The notes: generated from the letters alone by a model not told the origin. A stretch of DNA of 64,000 nt from Pseudomonadota bacterium (GCA_023403845.1 JAEYDL010000026.1:79166-143165); one strand, 5' to 3'; shown: positions 9,245 to 19,087, counted from the stretch's first letter. Program-made: numbers and translations.

Positions 9245-10231
9245 ATGACTGCTATTCATATTCTGGGTTTTGGGGCCTATACGCCAGCGCAGCGTATCAG
9301 CAACGAGGATCTGACCCGCCTTGTGGACACCAGTGACGAGTGGATCGTCAGCAGATCAGGCATCAGGGCCCGGCATATGCTTGCGGACGGAGAACAGAAT
9401 TCCGATGCGGGCATGCAGGCGGCGCTTGAGGCCCTCAAGGACAGCGGCCTCTCTCCCGATGCCATCACTCATGTGCTGACCGCCACCTGCACTCCGGATT
9501 ATCTCTGTTGCCCGAGCACAGCCTGTATCATCAGCAGTAAACTGGGCATTCACGGGAAGATGGCATTTGACATCAGTGCGGCCTGCTCCGGCTTTGTCTA
9601 CGGACTTGAGGTGGCCCGCGGTCTGCTGACCAGTGATCCCCACGCCAGGATTCTTCTCGTGGCCACCGAAGCTCTGACCCGACGCATCAACTGGCAGGAT
9701 CGTGGAACCAGCGTGCTTTTTGGGGACGGCGCGGGGGCGATGATTCTTGCGGCCGGAGATCAAACAGGAAAAGCAGAGCTTCAGGACGTGAAATGCTGTG
9801 CCGACGGAGCGCAGCATCTTCTGCTTACGGTGGGAGGTGGTTCTTCCCGACGGTATGAACCTGAAGATCCGGTACAGCCCGACTTTTATATCCAGATGCA
9901 GGGACGGGAAGTCTTTAAGATGGCCGTCCGCAGTCTTACGGCCATCTGCCGTGAAGTTCTTGAAAAGAATGGCCTTGGCGTGAACGATGTGGATCTGTTC
10001 ATTCCTCATCAGGCCAATCTGCGAATCATTGAAGCCGTAGGGTCTCGTCTTGCCATGGAGCATGACAAGATTTTCGTCAATGTCGATGAACATGGCAACA
10101 CGTCCGCTGCGTCCATTCCTCTCGCTCTCCGTGAGGCATGGGAAGCCGGCAGGATAAAACCGGGAATGCGTGTGCTCCTCAGCACCTTCGGCGGCGGCTT
10201 CACATGGGGGGCTGCTCTACTCCGTTTCTGA
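9245..10231 (+). CDS. fabH: 3-oxoacyl-ACP synthase III (KAS III)
   Basis: Condenses acetyl-CoA with malonyl-ACP to start fatty acid synthesis. The 328-residue product carries the catalytic triad: C114 in DISAACSGFVYG, the histidine in LFIPHQANLRI and the asparagine in EHGNTSAASIP; GDGAGAMIL follows the active site. It follows plsX after 25 bases in the usual order. Confidence 0.95.
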   Translation: MTAIHILGFGAYTPAQRISNEDLTRLVDTSDEWIVSRSGIRARHMLADGEQNSDAGMQAALEALKDSGLSPDAITHVLTATCTPDYLCCPSTACIISSKLGIHGKMAFDISAACSGFVYGLEVARGLLTSDPHARILLVATEALTRRINWQDRGTSVLFGDGAGAMILAAGDQTGKAELQDVKCCADGAQHLLLTVGGGSSRRYEPEDPVQPDFYIQMQGREVFKMAVRSLTAICREVLEKNGLGVNDVDLFIPHQANLRIIEAVGSRLAMEHDKIFVNVDEHGNTSAASIPLALREAWEAGRIKPGMRVLLSTFGGGFTWGAALLRF

Positions 10232-10325
10232 CTTTCTCCGGAAACGATTCGGCAGTCGCCCGGCACTAAAAAAGAATAACCAATGCAGTGTAGTTGCATG
10301 ATATGAAGATCTAGAGATCACGGCA

Positions 10326-10354
10326 TTGAATTCTTCCCCTTTCTGCGATAAAAC
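10326..10354 (+). promoter_or_regulatory. Candidate internal promoter before fabG
   Basis: TTGAAT (10326-10331), 17-base spacer, TAAAAC (10349-10354), four of six matches in each element, in the 152-base fabH-fabG gap. It would give a leader of about 23 bases carrying TAAGGCGA as ribosome site. Confidence 0.3.
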
Positions 10355-10383
10355 CAGTAAAAGATTTTCATAAGGCGAACTGT

Positions 10384-11127
10384 ATGAGCGAACTGCTTTC
10401 TACCGCTCTGATTACCGGAGCCTCGCGGGGAATCGGGCGGGCTACTGCGGAAGTTCTGGCCCGCAAGGGCTATCAGACGTACATAACCTACGTCAGCAAG
10501 GCTGATGAGGCCGCTGCGGTAGTTGACGGCATCCTTGCAGCCGGAGGCAAGGCCCAGGCCTTTCAGCTTGATGTGAGCGACGCAGAAGCCGTCGAGGCAT
10601 TCTTCAAGGATCGGATCAAGGATCAGGTGAAACTTGACGTGCTCGTAAACAATGCTGGTATTACCAGAGACGCTCTGCTCCTGCGCATGAAGGATGACGA
10701 CTTTGACCGCGTAATCCGGACCAACCTGAAGGGTTCCTTCGTCTGTCTGCGCGAAGCCGTCAAGATCATGAGTAAGCAGCGATACGGCAGAATCGTCAAT
10801 ATTGCCTCGGTAGTCGGTCAGATGGGTAATGCCGGACAGGTGAACTATTCGGCGGCCAAGGCCGGTCTGATCGGCATGACGAAATCCGCAGCCAAGGAGC
10901 TGGGAGGACGCAATATTACAGTCAACGCCGTTGCCCCCGGCTTTATCGAAACCGATATGACGGCCGGTCTGTCACAGGAAGTCCGCGAGAGTTATGCTGA
11001 GGGCATTCCCCTGAAACGACTCGGCACTCCGGATGACGTGGCGCAAGCGGTAGCTTTTCTGGCTTCCCCGGAAGCCGGGTATATTACAGGACAGGTTCTC
11101 GCCGTCAACGGCGGGATGTACTGTTGA
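10384..11127 (+). CDS. fabG: 3-oxoacyl-ACP reductase FabG
   Basis: NADPH-dependent reduction of 3-oxoacyl-ACP in fatty acid elongation. Classical SDR of 247 residues: cofactor motif TGASRGIG (11-18), NNAG (89-92), catalytic S142, Y155 and K159 (YSAAK), and the terminal GQVLAVNGGMYC typical of FabG. Position between fabH and acpP supports the assignment over other SDRs. Confidence 0.95.
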   Translation: MSELLSTALITGASRGIGRATAEVLARKGYQTYITYVSKADEAAAVVDGILAAGGKAQAFQLDVSDAEAVEAFFKDRIKDQVKLDVLVNNAGITRDALLLRMKDDDFDRVIRTNLKGSFVCLREAVKIMSKQRYGRIVNIASVVGQMGNAGQVNYSAAKAGLIGMTKSAAKELGGRNITVNAVAPGFIETDMTAGLSQEVRESYAEGIPLKRLGTPDDVAQAVAFLASPEAGYITGQVLAVNGGMYC

Positions 11128-11240
11128 GTACTTGCGCTCTGCCCTTTCAGAGGTGTCGGAAACGCATGCGTGTTGGAAAGGAACGTGCCCCTGCATGGCA
11201 CTTTTTCCCTGAACCAAGAAACGATGGTAAGGAGTCCCAG

Positions 11241-11474
11241 ATGTCCGCTGAAGAACAAGTCAAGAAAATCATCATGGAACAGCTCGGCGTTTCCGCCGAA
11301 GAAGTGAAGCCCGAAGCCTCTTTCGTTGAGGATCTCGGCGCGGACTCGCTGGACCTGACCGAACTGATCATGGCCATGGAAGAGGCCTTCGACGTCGAAA
11401 TTGCTGACGAAGACGCTCAGAAGATCCTCAAGGTCAAGGATGCCATCGCTTACGTGGAAAACCACGCGAACTAG
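11241..11474 (+). CDS. acpP: Acyl carrier protein
   Basis: 77-residue acidic four-helix protein that carries acyl chains on 4'-phosphopantetheine at S36 in the motif DLGADSLDLTEL. The open frame continues upstream to 11124, but TAAGGAG (11228-11234) and the family N-terminus MSAEEQVKKII fix the ATG at 11241. It lies between fabG and fabF. Confidence 0.97.
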   Translation: MSAEEQVKKIIMEQLGVSAEEVKPEASFVEDLGADSLDLTELIMAMEEAFDVEIADEDAQKILKVKDAIAYVENHAN

Positions 11475-11641
11475 GGCGGGCAACGCGGCGGCTCGGATTG
11501 ACGTGTTCTGTTTTCGTACTCTGCGAAACGGAAACGCGCGCTCCCCGAAGCCGTCCGCTGCCGGCCTGGGCCGGATTTGAAAGGGCGTCTTGTGACCAGT
11601 CTCATAAGGCGCTCAAGCACTTTTTTCATTGAGGGTTATAC

Positions 11642-12892
11642 ATGAGCCGCAAACGCGTCGTTGTAACCGGCATTTCTGCGCTGTCTCCTCTGGGCGGCAC
11701 TGCAGACGAGAGCTGGGAAAATCTTCTGGCCGGCAAATCGGGCATTGCGCCCATTACCCTGTTTGACGCCACCGGATTCGACTCCCGTATCGCCGGAGAA
11801 GTCAAGGGGTTCTCCCCCGAGGCATATTCTATCTCCACCAAGCAGGCCCGTCGCATGGACCGCTTTGTGCAGTTTGCGGTGGCTGCCGGCAATATGCTGA
11901 TGAAGGACTCCGGTCTTGTTATAGACGACGGCAATGCAGATCGGGTCAGCGTCATCCTTGGCGTAGGCCTCGGCGGACTCCACACCATCGAAGTTTTTCA
12001 TTCCAAACTCGTGGAATCCGGACCGAACAAGGTGTCCCCCTTCATGATTCCCATGCTGATCTCCAATATGGCTCCGGGACAGTTGGCCATAGCGATCGGT
12101 GCCAAGGGAGCCAACATGGTGCTCACGAGCGCCTGTGCTTCCGGGACTCATGCCATTGCAATGGCGTACAGTGATCTGATTCTGGGACGCTGCGATGCCT
12201 GTATCACCGGTGGCGTGGAAGCCACGGTGACGCCCATGGGCATTTCTGGATTTACCTCTCTGAAAGCTCTTTCCACGGCCCACAATGATGATCCAGAGCG
12301 GGCGTCCCGCCCCTTCGACAAGGATCGCGACGGTTTCGTAATGGGTGAAGGCGCGGGACTTCTCATGCTGGAGACGCTGGAGCACGCGCAGGCGCGGGGC
12401 GCAAAGATTTATGCCGAGATCGTAGGTGTCGGGGCTTCGGACGATGCCTTCCACATGACCGCCCCCCGCGACGACGCCGAGGGCATGATCGCATCCATGC
12501 GTCGTGCGCTGAAAGATGCGGGCGTCGCTCCGGAACAGGTGACCTATATTAACCCCCATGCGACCTCAACCCACCTCGGAGATATTTGCGAGACCAACGC
12601 CATCAAGCAGCTGTTTGGCGCTCACGCCCAAAATATCGCCATTTCCGCAACGAAATCCCAGACTGGACATCTGCTCGGCGCGGCTGGCGGTATCGAGGCC
12701 GTTTTCTCCGTTCTCACGCTCCATACGGGCATGGTCCCCGGGACCATCAATTATACGACGCCTGATCCTGAATGCGATCTGAACTATATGACTGAAGGAC
12801 CCAAAAAGCTCGACCCCGAATATGCGCTGTCCAACTCCTTCGGGTTCGGCGGCACGAACGGAAGCCTGTTGTTCAAGAAATATTCTGCCTAG
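11642..12892 (+). CDS. fabF: 3-oxoacyl-ACP synthase II (KAS II)
   Basis: Elongating condensing enzyme, 416 residues. Catalytic cysteine C165 in TSACASGTHAIA; the two active-site histidines appear in INPHATSTHLGD and TKSQTGHLLGAAGG. GAGGG stands before the ATG. It sits 167 bases after acpP and 42 before glyA. Confidence 0.95.
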   Translation: MSRKRVVVTGISALSPLGGTADESWENLLAGKSGIAPITLFDATGFDSRIAGEVKGFSPEAYSISTKQARRMDRFVQFAVAAGNMLMKDSGLVIDDGNADRVSVILGVGLGGLHTIEVFHSKLVESGPNKVSPFMIPMLISNMAPGQLAIAIGAKGANMVLTSACASGTHAIAMAYSDLILGRCDACITGGVEATVTPMGISGFTSLKALSTAHNDDPERASRPFDKDRDGFVMGEGAGLLMLETLEHAQARGAKIYAEIVGVGASDDAFHMTAPRDDAEGMIASMRRALKDAGVAPEQVTYINPHATSTHLGDICETNAIKQLFGAHAQNIAISATKSQTGHLLGAAGGIEAVFSVLTLHTGMVPGTINYTTPDPECDLNYMTEGPKKLDPEYALSNSFGFGGTNGSLLFKKYSA

Positions 12893-12934
12893 TCCCTGAA
12901 CAGCGGAATCCCTTCCGCCCACGGAGAACGACCG

Positions 12935-14173
12935 ATGGATCATATTCTGCTTGAAGATCCCGAACTGGCCCAGGCCATTGTTTTGGAAAGTGACCGCCAG
13001 ATGAGCAAGCTCGAGCTCATCGCCTCGGAAAATTTTGTCTCTTCGGCGGTACGTGAAGCTCAGGGAAGCATCCTGACGCACAAGTACGCTGAAGGTTACC
13101 CGGGCAAGCGTTATTACGGTGGGTGCGAATTTGTGGATATGGCGGAAAATCTTGCCATAAACCGCGCAAAACAGCTGTTCGGATGCTCATACGTCAATGT
13201 TCAGCCCCATTCCGGCAGTCAGGCGAACATGGCTGCCTATTTCGCTCTGATCAAGCCCGGGGATACCATTCTGGGAATGAATCTGTCCCATGGCGGGCAC
13301 CTGACCCACGGCAGCCCCGTGAATTTTTCTGGACGACTGTTCAATGTGGTCTCCTACGGAGTGAACCGCGAAACAGGCATGATAGACTACGACGAGGTTG
13401 AGCGACTGGCCAGAGAGCATCGCCCGGCGGTCATCGTCGCCGGTGCAAGCGCTTACCCCAGAACCATAGACTTTTCCCGCTTCCGGGCCATTGCCGACGA
13501 AGTCGGCGCCAAACTCATGGTCGACATGGCCCATATCGCCGGCCTGATCGCCACGGGGCTGCATCCTTCCCCCATAGGGCATGCCCACATCACGACGACT
13601 ACAACGCACAAGACGCTGCGCGGCCCCCGTGGGGGCATGTTGCTTGCGGACGACGAGTATGCGAAGACTCTTAACAGTCAGATCTTCCCGGGTATTCAAG
13701 GCGGTCCGCTCATGCATGTGATTGCGGCCAAGGCCGTGGCCTTCGGCGAAGCTCTCAAGCCTCGCTTCAAGGCGTATCAACAGCAGGTCCTCAAAAATGC
13801 CGAAGTTCTTTCCGAAGAATTGAAAAGTGCGGGGTTCGATCTGGTATCTGACGGAACGGACAACCATCTGTTACTCGTCGACCTCACAAGCAAAAACATC
13901 ACCGGCAAGGATGCCGAGCACGCTCTGGATGCGGCGGGCATTACGGCCAACAAGAATACCATTCCGTTTGAAACTCGTTCTCCCTTCGTAACTTCGGGTA
14001 TCCGCCTCGGCACGCCGGCCCTGACGACCCGCGGTTTGAAGGAAGAAGATTTCCGGCGTGTTGCAGCATGGATCAATGATGCCATTGCCTGCGCCGGCAA
14101 TGAAACCCGGCTTAAGGAAATCAGCGCGGAAGTGAGCGGATTTGCACGTCAGTTCCCGCTGTTTGCCTGGTAG
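12935..14173 (+). CDS. glyA: Serine hydroxymethyltransferase
   Basis: Interconverts serine and glycine with tetrahydrofolate, the main source of one-carbon units. 412 residues; signature LMVDMAHIAGLIATGLHPSP and the PLP lysine K226 in TTTTHKTLRGPRGG. N-terminal SKLELIASENFVS is invariant in the family. Ends before a strong hairpin. Confidence 0.97.
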   Translation: MDHILLEDPELAQAIVLESDRQMSKLELIASENFVSSAVREAQGSILTHKYAEGYPGKRYYGGCEFVDMAENLAINRAKQLFGCSYVNVQPHSGSQANMAAYFALIKPGDTILGMNLSHGGHLTHGSPVNFSGRLFNVVSYGVNRETGMIDYDEVERLAREHRPAVIVAGASAYPRTIDFSRFRAIADEVGAKLMVDMAHIAGLIATGLHPSPIGHAHITTTTTHKTLRGPRGGMLLADDEYAKTLNSQIFPGIQGGPLMHVIAAKAVAFGEALKPRFKAYQQQVLKNAEVLSEELKSAGFDLVSDGTDNHLLLVDLTSKNITGKDAEHALDAAGITANKNTIPFETRSPFVTSGIRLGTPALTTRGLKEEDFRRVAAWINDAIACAGNETRLKEISAEVSGFARQFPLFAW

Positions 14174-14189
14174 TCGAGGCTCAAACAAT

Positions 14190-14224
14190 CCCCGGGCAGG
14201 TGGGAATAGCCCGCCTGCCCGGGG
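14190..14224 (+). terminator. Stable hairpin between glyA and the deaminase gene
   Basis: 15-bp stem with one T-G pair (14190-14204 / 14210-14224), loop AATAG. No T tract follows, so it may be a processing or attenuation structure and not a full terminator. Confidence 0.5.
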
Positions 14225-14257
14225 AGAGAGCTTCCCCAAGCTCCTGAAGGAAAATCT

Positions 14258-14773
14258 ATGCCTCGTGTCGCCTGGCCCGATTATTTCATGAACATTACGC
14301 ATCTGGTCGCGGAACGCTCTACTTGTCTGCGGCGACGTGTCGGCGCCATCGCTGTCAAGGACAAGCATATTCTGGCTACGGGCTATAACGGGGCTCCCTC
14401 GCGCGTCGCGCATTGCCTCGATGTCGGGTGTCTTCGGGAACAGCTCGGAGTTCCTTCCGGCCAGCGGCATGAAATATGCCGAGGCCTGCACGCCGAACAG
14501 AATGTCATCATTCAGGCTGCGGTTCACGGTATTTCCCTTGCAGATGCGGAAGTTTACTGCACACATCAGCCCTGTATCATCTGTTCGAAAATGCTTATAA
14601 ATTGTGGCGTGACCAGAATATGGTACGCGCAGGGGTATCCCGACGAACTGGCTCTCCAGATGCTGAAAGAAGCCGGGGTCGCTCTGGAACAGCGGCATTT
14701 TCTTCCGATTGTTCCCCAGCCTTCGGAATTTGTGATTACGCAGGATTGCGGCTGCACCGAGGCACACGAATGA
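14258..14773 (+). CDS. Deoxycytidylate deaminase family protein (ComEB-like)
   Basis: Zinc deaminase of the CDA fold, 171 residues; close relatives convert dCMP to dUMP for thymidylate synthesis. Zinc ligands visible: HAE (78-80, with the catalytic glutamate) and C106/C109 in HQPCIICSKML; the N-terminal VGAIAVKDKHILATGYNGAPS is typical for dCMP deaminase and not for tRNA adenosine deaminase. Its stop overlaps the ribD start (ATGA). Confidence 0.87.
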   Translation: MPRVAWPDYFMNITHLVAERSTCLRRRVGAIAVKDKHILATGYNGAPSRVAHCLDVGCLREQLGVPSGQRHEICRGLHAEQNVIIQAAVHGISLADAEVYCTHQPCIICSKMLINCGVTRIWYAQGYPDELALQMLKEAGVALEQRHFLPIVPQPSEFVITQDCGCTEAHE

Positions 14774-15897
14774 CTCATTCTTTTGAACCGTTCATGCTTG
14801 AGGCGATCAAGCTCGCCGAGCGGGGGCGCTGGAAGACGGCTCCTAATCCGACCGTAGGCGCTTTACTTGTTCGAGAGGGTGTCGTGGTGGCGCAGGGCTG
14901 GCATACAGCCTTCGGCAAAGGGCACGCAGAGGTGGAATGTCTGGCCGACGCAGCAGCCAAGGGCGTTGACCCTGCGACGTGTACGCTGGTGGTGACTCTC
15001 GAGCCATGCAACCATCACGGAAAGACGCCCCCCTGCTCCGAAGCCATCCTTGCAGCCGGGATCCGGCACGTGGTTATCGGTCTGGCCGATCCCAATCCAC
15101 AGGCGTCGGGAGGAGCCAAACGACTTATCGATGCGGGCGTGCAGGTGGAAATCGGAATTTGTGAAACCGAATGTCGTGACCTTGTAGCCGATTTTCTCGT
15201 CTGGCAGACCACCCTGCGTCCCTATGTCATACTGAAACTCGCCATGACGCTTGATGGACGCATAGCGACCCGGACCGGGCATTCACAATGGATTACCTGC
15301 GAGGCGTCCCGTCACGCCGTGCATGTGTTGCGCGCCAATGTGGGCATGGCCGGAGGAGCCGTTCTTGTGGGCGGCAATACGTTATACGCGGACAATCCCT
15401 TGCTTACGGCTCGAGAAGCCCAGAGCGAGCGCCAGCCTCTGGCTGCGGCCGTCACATCACGGATTCCCTCTCCCGATTCGCTGCGCCTCCTGCAGGAACG
15501 TCCCGGGGAAACCATTCTTTTTACGACGGCCTCCGGGGCCGCGACTCCCAGGGCTGCGCAACTTAGGGAACGCGGCGTTCGGGTCTTCGGACTGGGTCGC
15601 TGGAAAGCTGGCAAGGGAGAAGACCTGCTTCAAGCGCTTGAACATCTGCGCTCAGAGGAAAATTGTCCCTACGTTTTGTGCGAAGGCGGCGGAAAGCTGG
15701 CTCTGGCCCTGCTGGAGGCCGGACTCGTCGATGAATTTCATCTGCACATCGCCCCCAAAATCCTCGGTGACAATGACGCCAGGCCGCTGTTCAGCGGGCG
15801 TACGCCGTTGACGCTGGACGAAGCTTTGTCTATGCGCCTTATGGACCTGACGCGTTACGGCGATGATGCGCATCTTCTTTTCAGGGCGGTACGCTGA
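14770..15897 (+). CDS. ribD: Bifunctional diaminohydroxyphosphoribosylaminopyrimidine deaminase / 5-amino-6-(5-phosphoribosylamino)uracil reductase
   Basis: Second and third steps of riboflavin synthesis. 375 residues: N-terminal zinc deaminase domain (HAE 52-54; C80 and C89 in LEPCNHHGKTPPC) and a C-terminal reductase domain beginning near residue 158 (VILKLAMTLDGRIATRTGHSQWIT). The open frame extends to 14476, but the ATG at 14770 overlaps the upstream stop by four bases and gives the family start. It overlaps ribE by one base (TGATG). Confidence 0.95.
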   Translation: MTHSFEPFMLEAIKLAERGRWKTAPNPTVGALLVREGVVVAQGWHTAFGKGHAEVECLADAAAKGVDPATCTLVVTLEPCNHHGKTPPCSEAILAAGIRHVVIGLADPNPQASGGAKRLIDAGVQVEIGICETECRDLVADFLVWQTTLRPYVILKLAMTLDGRIATRTGHSQWITCEASRHAVHVLRANVGMAGGAVLVGGNTLYADNPLLTAREAQSERQPLAAAVTSRIPSPDSLRLLQERPGETILFTTASGAATPRAAQLRERGVRVFGLGRWKAGKGEDLLQALEHLRSEENCPYVLCEGGGKLALALLEAGLVDEFHLHIAPKILGDNDARPLFSGRTPLTLDEALSMRLMDLTRYGDDAHLLFRAVR

Positions 15898-16580
15898 TGT
15901 TTACGGGACTCATCAACGGACAGGGGGTCATTCTGGCCCTCCATCCCAGCGGCAACGAAACCCGATTGTTCATCGAAGCCCGCTATGAACTGGATAATAT
16001 CGAACTGGGAGAATCCATTGCCGTCAACGGTACCTGCCTGACGGTGGAGTCCTTTGAATATCGTAAATTTTCAGCCTATGCCTCGGCCGAAACCATGAGC
16101 AGAACCGCGCTGGGACAGCTCAGGGCGGGCAGCCGTGTAAACTTGGAACGGGCTCTTGCTGTGGGCGATCGTTTTGGCGGGCATATTGTGAGCGGCCATG
16201 TGGATTGCGTGGCGCACGTCGTTTCGATTCGACAGGTAGGAGAATCTCGTTGCGTCAGGCTGAGCTTTCCGCAGGAACTCGAGTCAGAGATTCTTCCCAA
16301 GGGTTCCGTGGCCCTTGACGGTATCAGCCTGACGGTGAATGCTTGCGGTCATAATTTTCTGGAAGTAAACGTTATCCCGGAAACATGGCGCGTGACGACG
16401 GTTACGGACTGGAAACCGGGAACGCCCGTAAATCTGGAAACTGACGTCATAGGTAAATATGTCCGGCATATGATGCGTCCCTACGCGCCAAATGCAGATT
16501 CCCCCTCCGCTATACAGGACAGGACTCCGGCCAGCTCCGGGATATCCCTGGAATATCTCCGTGAGAACGGTTTTTTTTAA
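15897..16580 (+). CDS. ribE: Riboflavin synthase, alpha chain
   Basis: Final step of riboflavin synthesis, dismutation of two lumazines. 227 residues made of two lumazine-binding repeats: MFTGLINGQGVI with ESIAVNGTCLTVE, and GGHIVSGHVD with GSVALDGISLTVNAC. The start overlaps the ribD stop by one base, a sign of coupled translation. Confidence 0.95.
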   Translation: MFTGLINGQGVILALHPSGNETRLFIEARYELDNIELGESIAVNGTCLTVESFEYRKFSAYASAETMSRTALGQLRAGSRVNLERALAVGDRFGGHIVSGHVDCVAHVVSIRQVGESRCVRLSFPQELESEILPKGSVALDGISLTVNACGHNFLEVNVIPETWRVTTVTDWKPGTPVNLETDVIGKYVRHMMRPYAPNADSPSAIQDRTPASSGISLEYLRENGFF

Positions 16581-16607
16581 GATTTAAATGAACACCTGAG
16601 GTACGTA

Positions 16608-17831
16608 ATGGCTATATGCAGTGTGGAAGAAGCCGTAGAAGAAATCCGTAAGGGCCACATGGTCATTCTTGTGGACGACGAGGACCGTGAAAATGAAGGC
16701 GACATCACCATCGCCGCTGAATTCGTGACCCCTGAAGCCATCAATTTCATGGCGAAATACGCCCGAGGCCTTATCTGTCTCGCCTTGGGTCCGAGCATGG
16801 TCGATAAGCTGGATCTGCCGCTCATGACCCAGCGCAACGGTTCAAAATTCGGTACAAACTTCACTGTATCCATCGAGGCGAGGCGCGGCGTGACCACCGG
16901 TATTTCCGCGGCCGATCGTGCACACACTATCCAGACCGCTGTCGCGGATGATGTCCGCCCGGAGGATATCGTAACCCCCGGTCACGTTTTTCCGCTGAGA
17001 GCCAAGGCCGGTGGTGTTCTGACCCGCGCCGGCCAGACGGAAGGAAGCGTCGATCTCGCTACGCTCGCCGGTCTGAAGCCCGCAGCTGTCATTTGTGAAA
17101 TAATGAAGGACGACGGAACGATGGCCCGTCTTCCTGATCTTGAAATTTTTGCCGAACAGCATGGACTGAAAATTGCTGCGGTAAGGGATCTGATCCGTTA
17201 TCATATGAAGCGTGGCCAGCTCGCCGTTCGCCGGGTTGCGGAAACGAAACTTCCCTCCCGTTTCGGAACCTTCAAAATGATCGCCTACGAAAACGAGGTG
17301 ACTCCGGATACGCATGTCGCGATCATCAAGGGGGATGTAACGGAAAACGGCGGCAGCGATCCTGTACTCGTTCGCGTACACAGCGAATGCCTCACCGGCG
17401 ATGCCTTCGGCTCTCTGCGTTGCGACTGTGGCGCACAGCTTGAGGCCGCCATGCGGCAGATTGAACGTGAAGGGCGCGGAGCAGTCATCTACATGCGGCA
17501 GGAAGGCAGAGGCATCGGTCTGGCCAACAAGCTGAAAGCCTACGCCCTTCAGGATCAGGGTTATGATACAGTGGAAGCAAACCACAAGCTCGGCTTCCGG
17601 GACGACCTGCGCGACTACGGCGTGGGTGCCCAGATCCTTGTGGATCTCGGGATCCGCAAGATGCGCATCATGACCAACAACCCGCGCAAAATCGTAGGCC
17701 TTGAAGGGTACGGAATTGAAATAGTCGAGCGCGTTCCCCTGGAAATCGGGCTGTGCAAGTCTAATGAAGAGTACATGCGCACCAAGCAGGAAAAGATGGG
17801 GCATCTGCTCCATATCGAAGATAAGCGCTGA
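16608..17831 (+). CDS. ribBA: Bifunctional 3,4-dihydroxy-2-butanone-4-phosphate synthase / GTP cyclohydrolase II
   Basis: Supplies both precursors of lumazine. 407 residues. The N-terminal RibB domain shows the acidic loop DDEDRENEGD (about 24-33); the C-terminal RibA domain begins near 205 and shows VHSECLTGDAFGSLRCDCG with the three zinc cysteines and MRQEGRGIGL. TGAGGT precedes the ATG. Part of the ribD-E-BA-H cluster. Confidence 0.96.
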   Translation: MAICSVEEAVEEIRKGHMVILVDDEDRENEGDITIAAEFVTPEAINFMAKYARGLICLALGPSMVDKLDLPLMTQRNGSKFGTNFTVSIEARRGVTTGISAADRAHTIQTAVADDVRPEDIVTPGHVFPLRAKAGGVLTRAGQTEGSVDLATLAGLKPAAVICEIMKDDGTMARLPDLEIFAEQHGLKIAAVRDLIRYHMKRGQLAVRRVAETKLPSRFGTFKMIAYENEVTPDTHVAIIKGDVTENGGSDPVLVRVHSECLTGDAFGSLRCDCGAQLEAAMRQIEREGRGAVIYMRQEGRGIGLANKLKAYALQDQGYDTVEANHKLGFRDDLRDYGVGAQILVDLGIRKMRIMTNNPRKIVGLEGYGIEIVERVPLEIGLCKSNEEYMRTKQEKMGHLLHIEDKR

Positions 17832-17911
17832 CTGCGGCGCTGCATGGTATTGAGACGGCCCGGCTGAATGGTCGGGGATCACGAACGACAGTAACTTTGA
17901 AGGATTGCTTC

Positions 17912-18382
17912 ATGAACCAGATCAGGACCATCGAAGGCCAGCTCAATGCTTCCGGCCTGAAATTCGCCATTGTGGCCACTCGCTTCAATGATTTCATCGT
18001 GGACCGTCTCGTCGCGGGCGCCGTGGATTACCTGTCCCGCCACGGCGGTTCCACAGAAGACATGACGATCGTACGTATTCCCGGTGCATTCGAAATGCCC
18101 GTTGTGTGCAAGAAAATGGCGGCGTCCGGCAAATACGACGGCATCATCGCGCTGGGTGCGGTCATCCGCGGCGGAACGCCTCACTTCGAATTCGTAGCCG
18201 CTGAAGCCACCAAGGGACTGGCCATGGTGTCTCTTGAAAGCGGACTCCCCGTAGGCTTTGGTCTTTTGACCACAGATAATATAGAACAGGCCATCGAACG
18301 CGCCGGGACGAAGGCCGGCAACAAGGGCGTGGAGGCGGCCGCAGCGGTTCTTGAAACCATTCGTGTTCTCAATCAGCTCTAA
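17912..18382 (+). CDS. ribH: 6,7-dimethyl-8-ribityllumazine synthase
   Basis: Penultimate step of riboflavin synthesis. 156 residues with ATRFNDFIVDRLVAGA, VRIPGAFEMP and GAVIRGGTPHFE, plus GLLTTDNIEQAIERAG. A TTG five codons upstream is in frame, but GAAGGA seven bases before ATG 17912 decides the start. Followed by a strong terminator. Confidence 0.96.
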   Translation: MNQIRTIEGQLNASGLKFAIVATRFNDFIVDRLVAGAVDYLSRHGGSTEDMTIVRIPGAFEMPVVCKKMAASGKYDGIIALGAVIRGGTPHFEFVAAEATKGLAMVSLESGLPVGFGLLTTDNIEQAIERAGTKAGNKGVEAAAAVLETIRVLNQL

Positions 18383-18399
18383 TTGACTGTATCTGCCGA

Positions 18400-18437
18400 G
18401 TGCGGGAGTCCCCAGAGGGACTCCCGCACCCAAATTT
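18400..18437 (+). terminator. Rho-independent terminator after ribH
   Basis: Perfect 13-bp stem (18400-18412 / 18417-18429) with loop CAGA, followed by CCAAATTTTCT. It separates the rib cluster from nusB. Confidence 0.8.
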
Positions 18438-18531
18438 TCTCCCGGCCTTCGTGCGGGAAAAGTTGGATTTCGGCTTGTGGAAGTCGGAAACCAAAACTCA
18501 AGGACGTCTTCGTTCCAGCAGAGGCTATTTC

Positions 18532-19032
18532 ATGTCCAAAAGCAGACCACATGCCCGTCGTGCAGCCCGTTCCAAGGCGTTTCAGGTTCTCTACAGCCTT
18601 CAGTTTTCACCGACGACCACCTTCGGGGAGGTGCGTTCCGCCTTTACGGACATGCCCGATCCGTCTGATGCCGACATGGACAACGTTTCCGAGGAAGTCA
18701 CCGAAGAAGGTCCCGTCATGCCGTACGGCTTTGCATGGGATCTCGTGGAAGGCGTATGGAGCCATGCGGCTGTTCTTGACCGGACTATCGAACGTTTTTC
18801 CCAGAACTGGCGGGTAGACCGTCTGGGCAAAATCGAACTGACCCTGCTCCGTATGGCTCTCTATGAAATGCTGTTCCGTCCGGATGTGCCTCCAAAGGTG
18901 ACCATCAACGAAGCGCTGGAACTTTCTGCCCGTTTCGGCGACGCCAAGGCGAAAAGCTTCATCAACGGCGTGCTGGACGCAGCAGCCAAGGCACTGGAAG
19001 CGGGAACCATTTCCGTCGAGGCCAGGGTCTGA
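18532..19032 (+). CDS. nusB: Transcription antitermination factor NusB
   Basis: Binds boxA RNA with NusE and supports antitermination in rRNA operons. 166 residues; N-terminal RRAARSKAFQVLYSLQFS and C-terminal VDRLGKIELTLLRMALYEML and VTINEALELSARFGDAKAKSFINGVLD are NusB signatures. An acidic insert (about 35-60, DMPDPSDADMDNVSEEVTEE) is longer than in E. coli. ATG 18532 has GAGG upstream; the frame starts further left but without family sequence. Confidence 0.93.
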   Translation: MSKSRPHARRAARSKAFQVLYSLQFSPTTTFGEVRSAFTDMPDPSDADMDNVSEEVTEEGPVMPYGFAWDLVEGVWSHAAVLDRTIERFSQNWRVDRLGKIELTLLRMALYEMLFRPDVPPKVTINEALELSARFGDAKAKSFINGVLDAAAKALEAGTISVEARV

Positions 19033-19087
19033 AAACGTCTCTCCAAGCAATCATCTCGTCATCAGGGAAAGGACAGAAGGATCCGTC

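Noticed and set aside
14175..14260. FMN riboswitch before the riboflavin genes
   Set aside because: The GC-rich hairpin here superficially recalls GGGCAGG-type RFN sequence, but the conserved RFN blocks are absent; it is a simple stem-loop.
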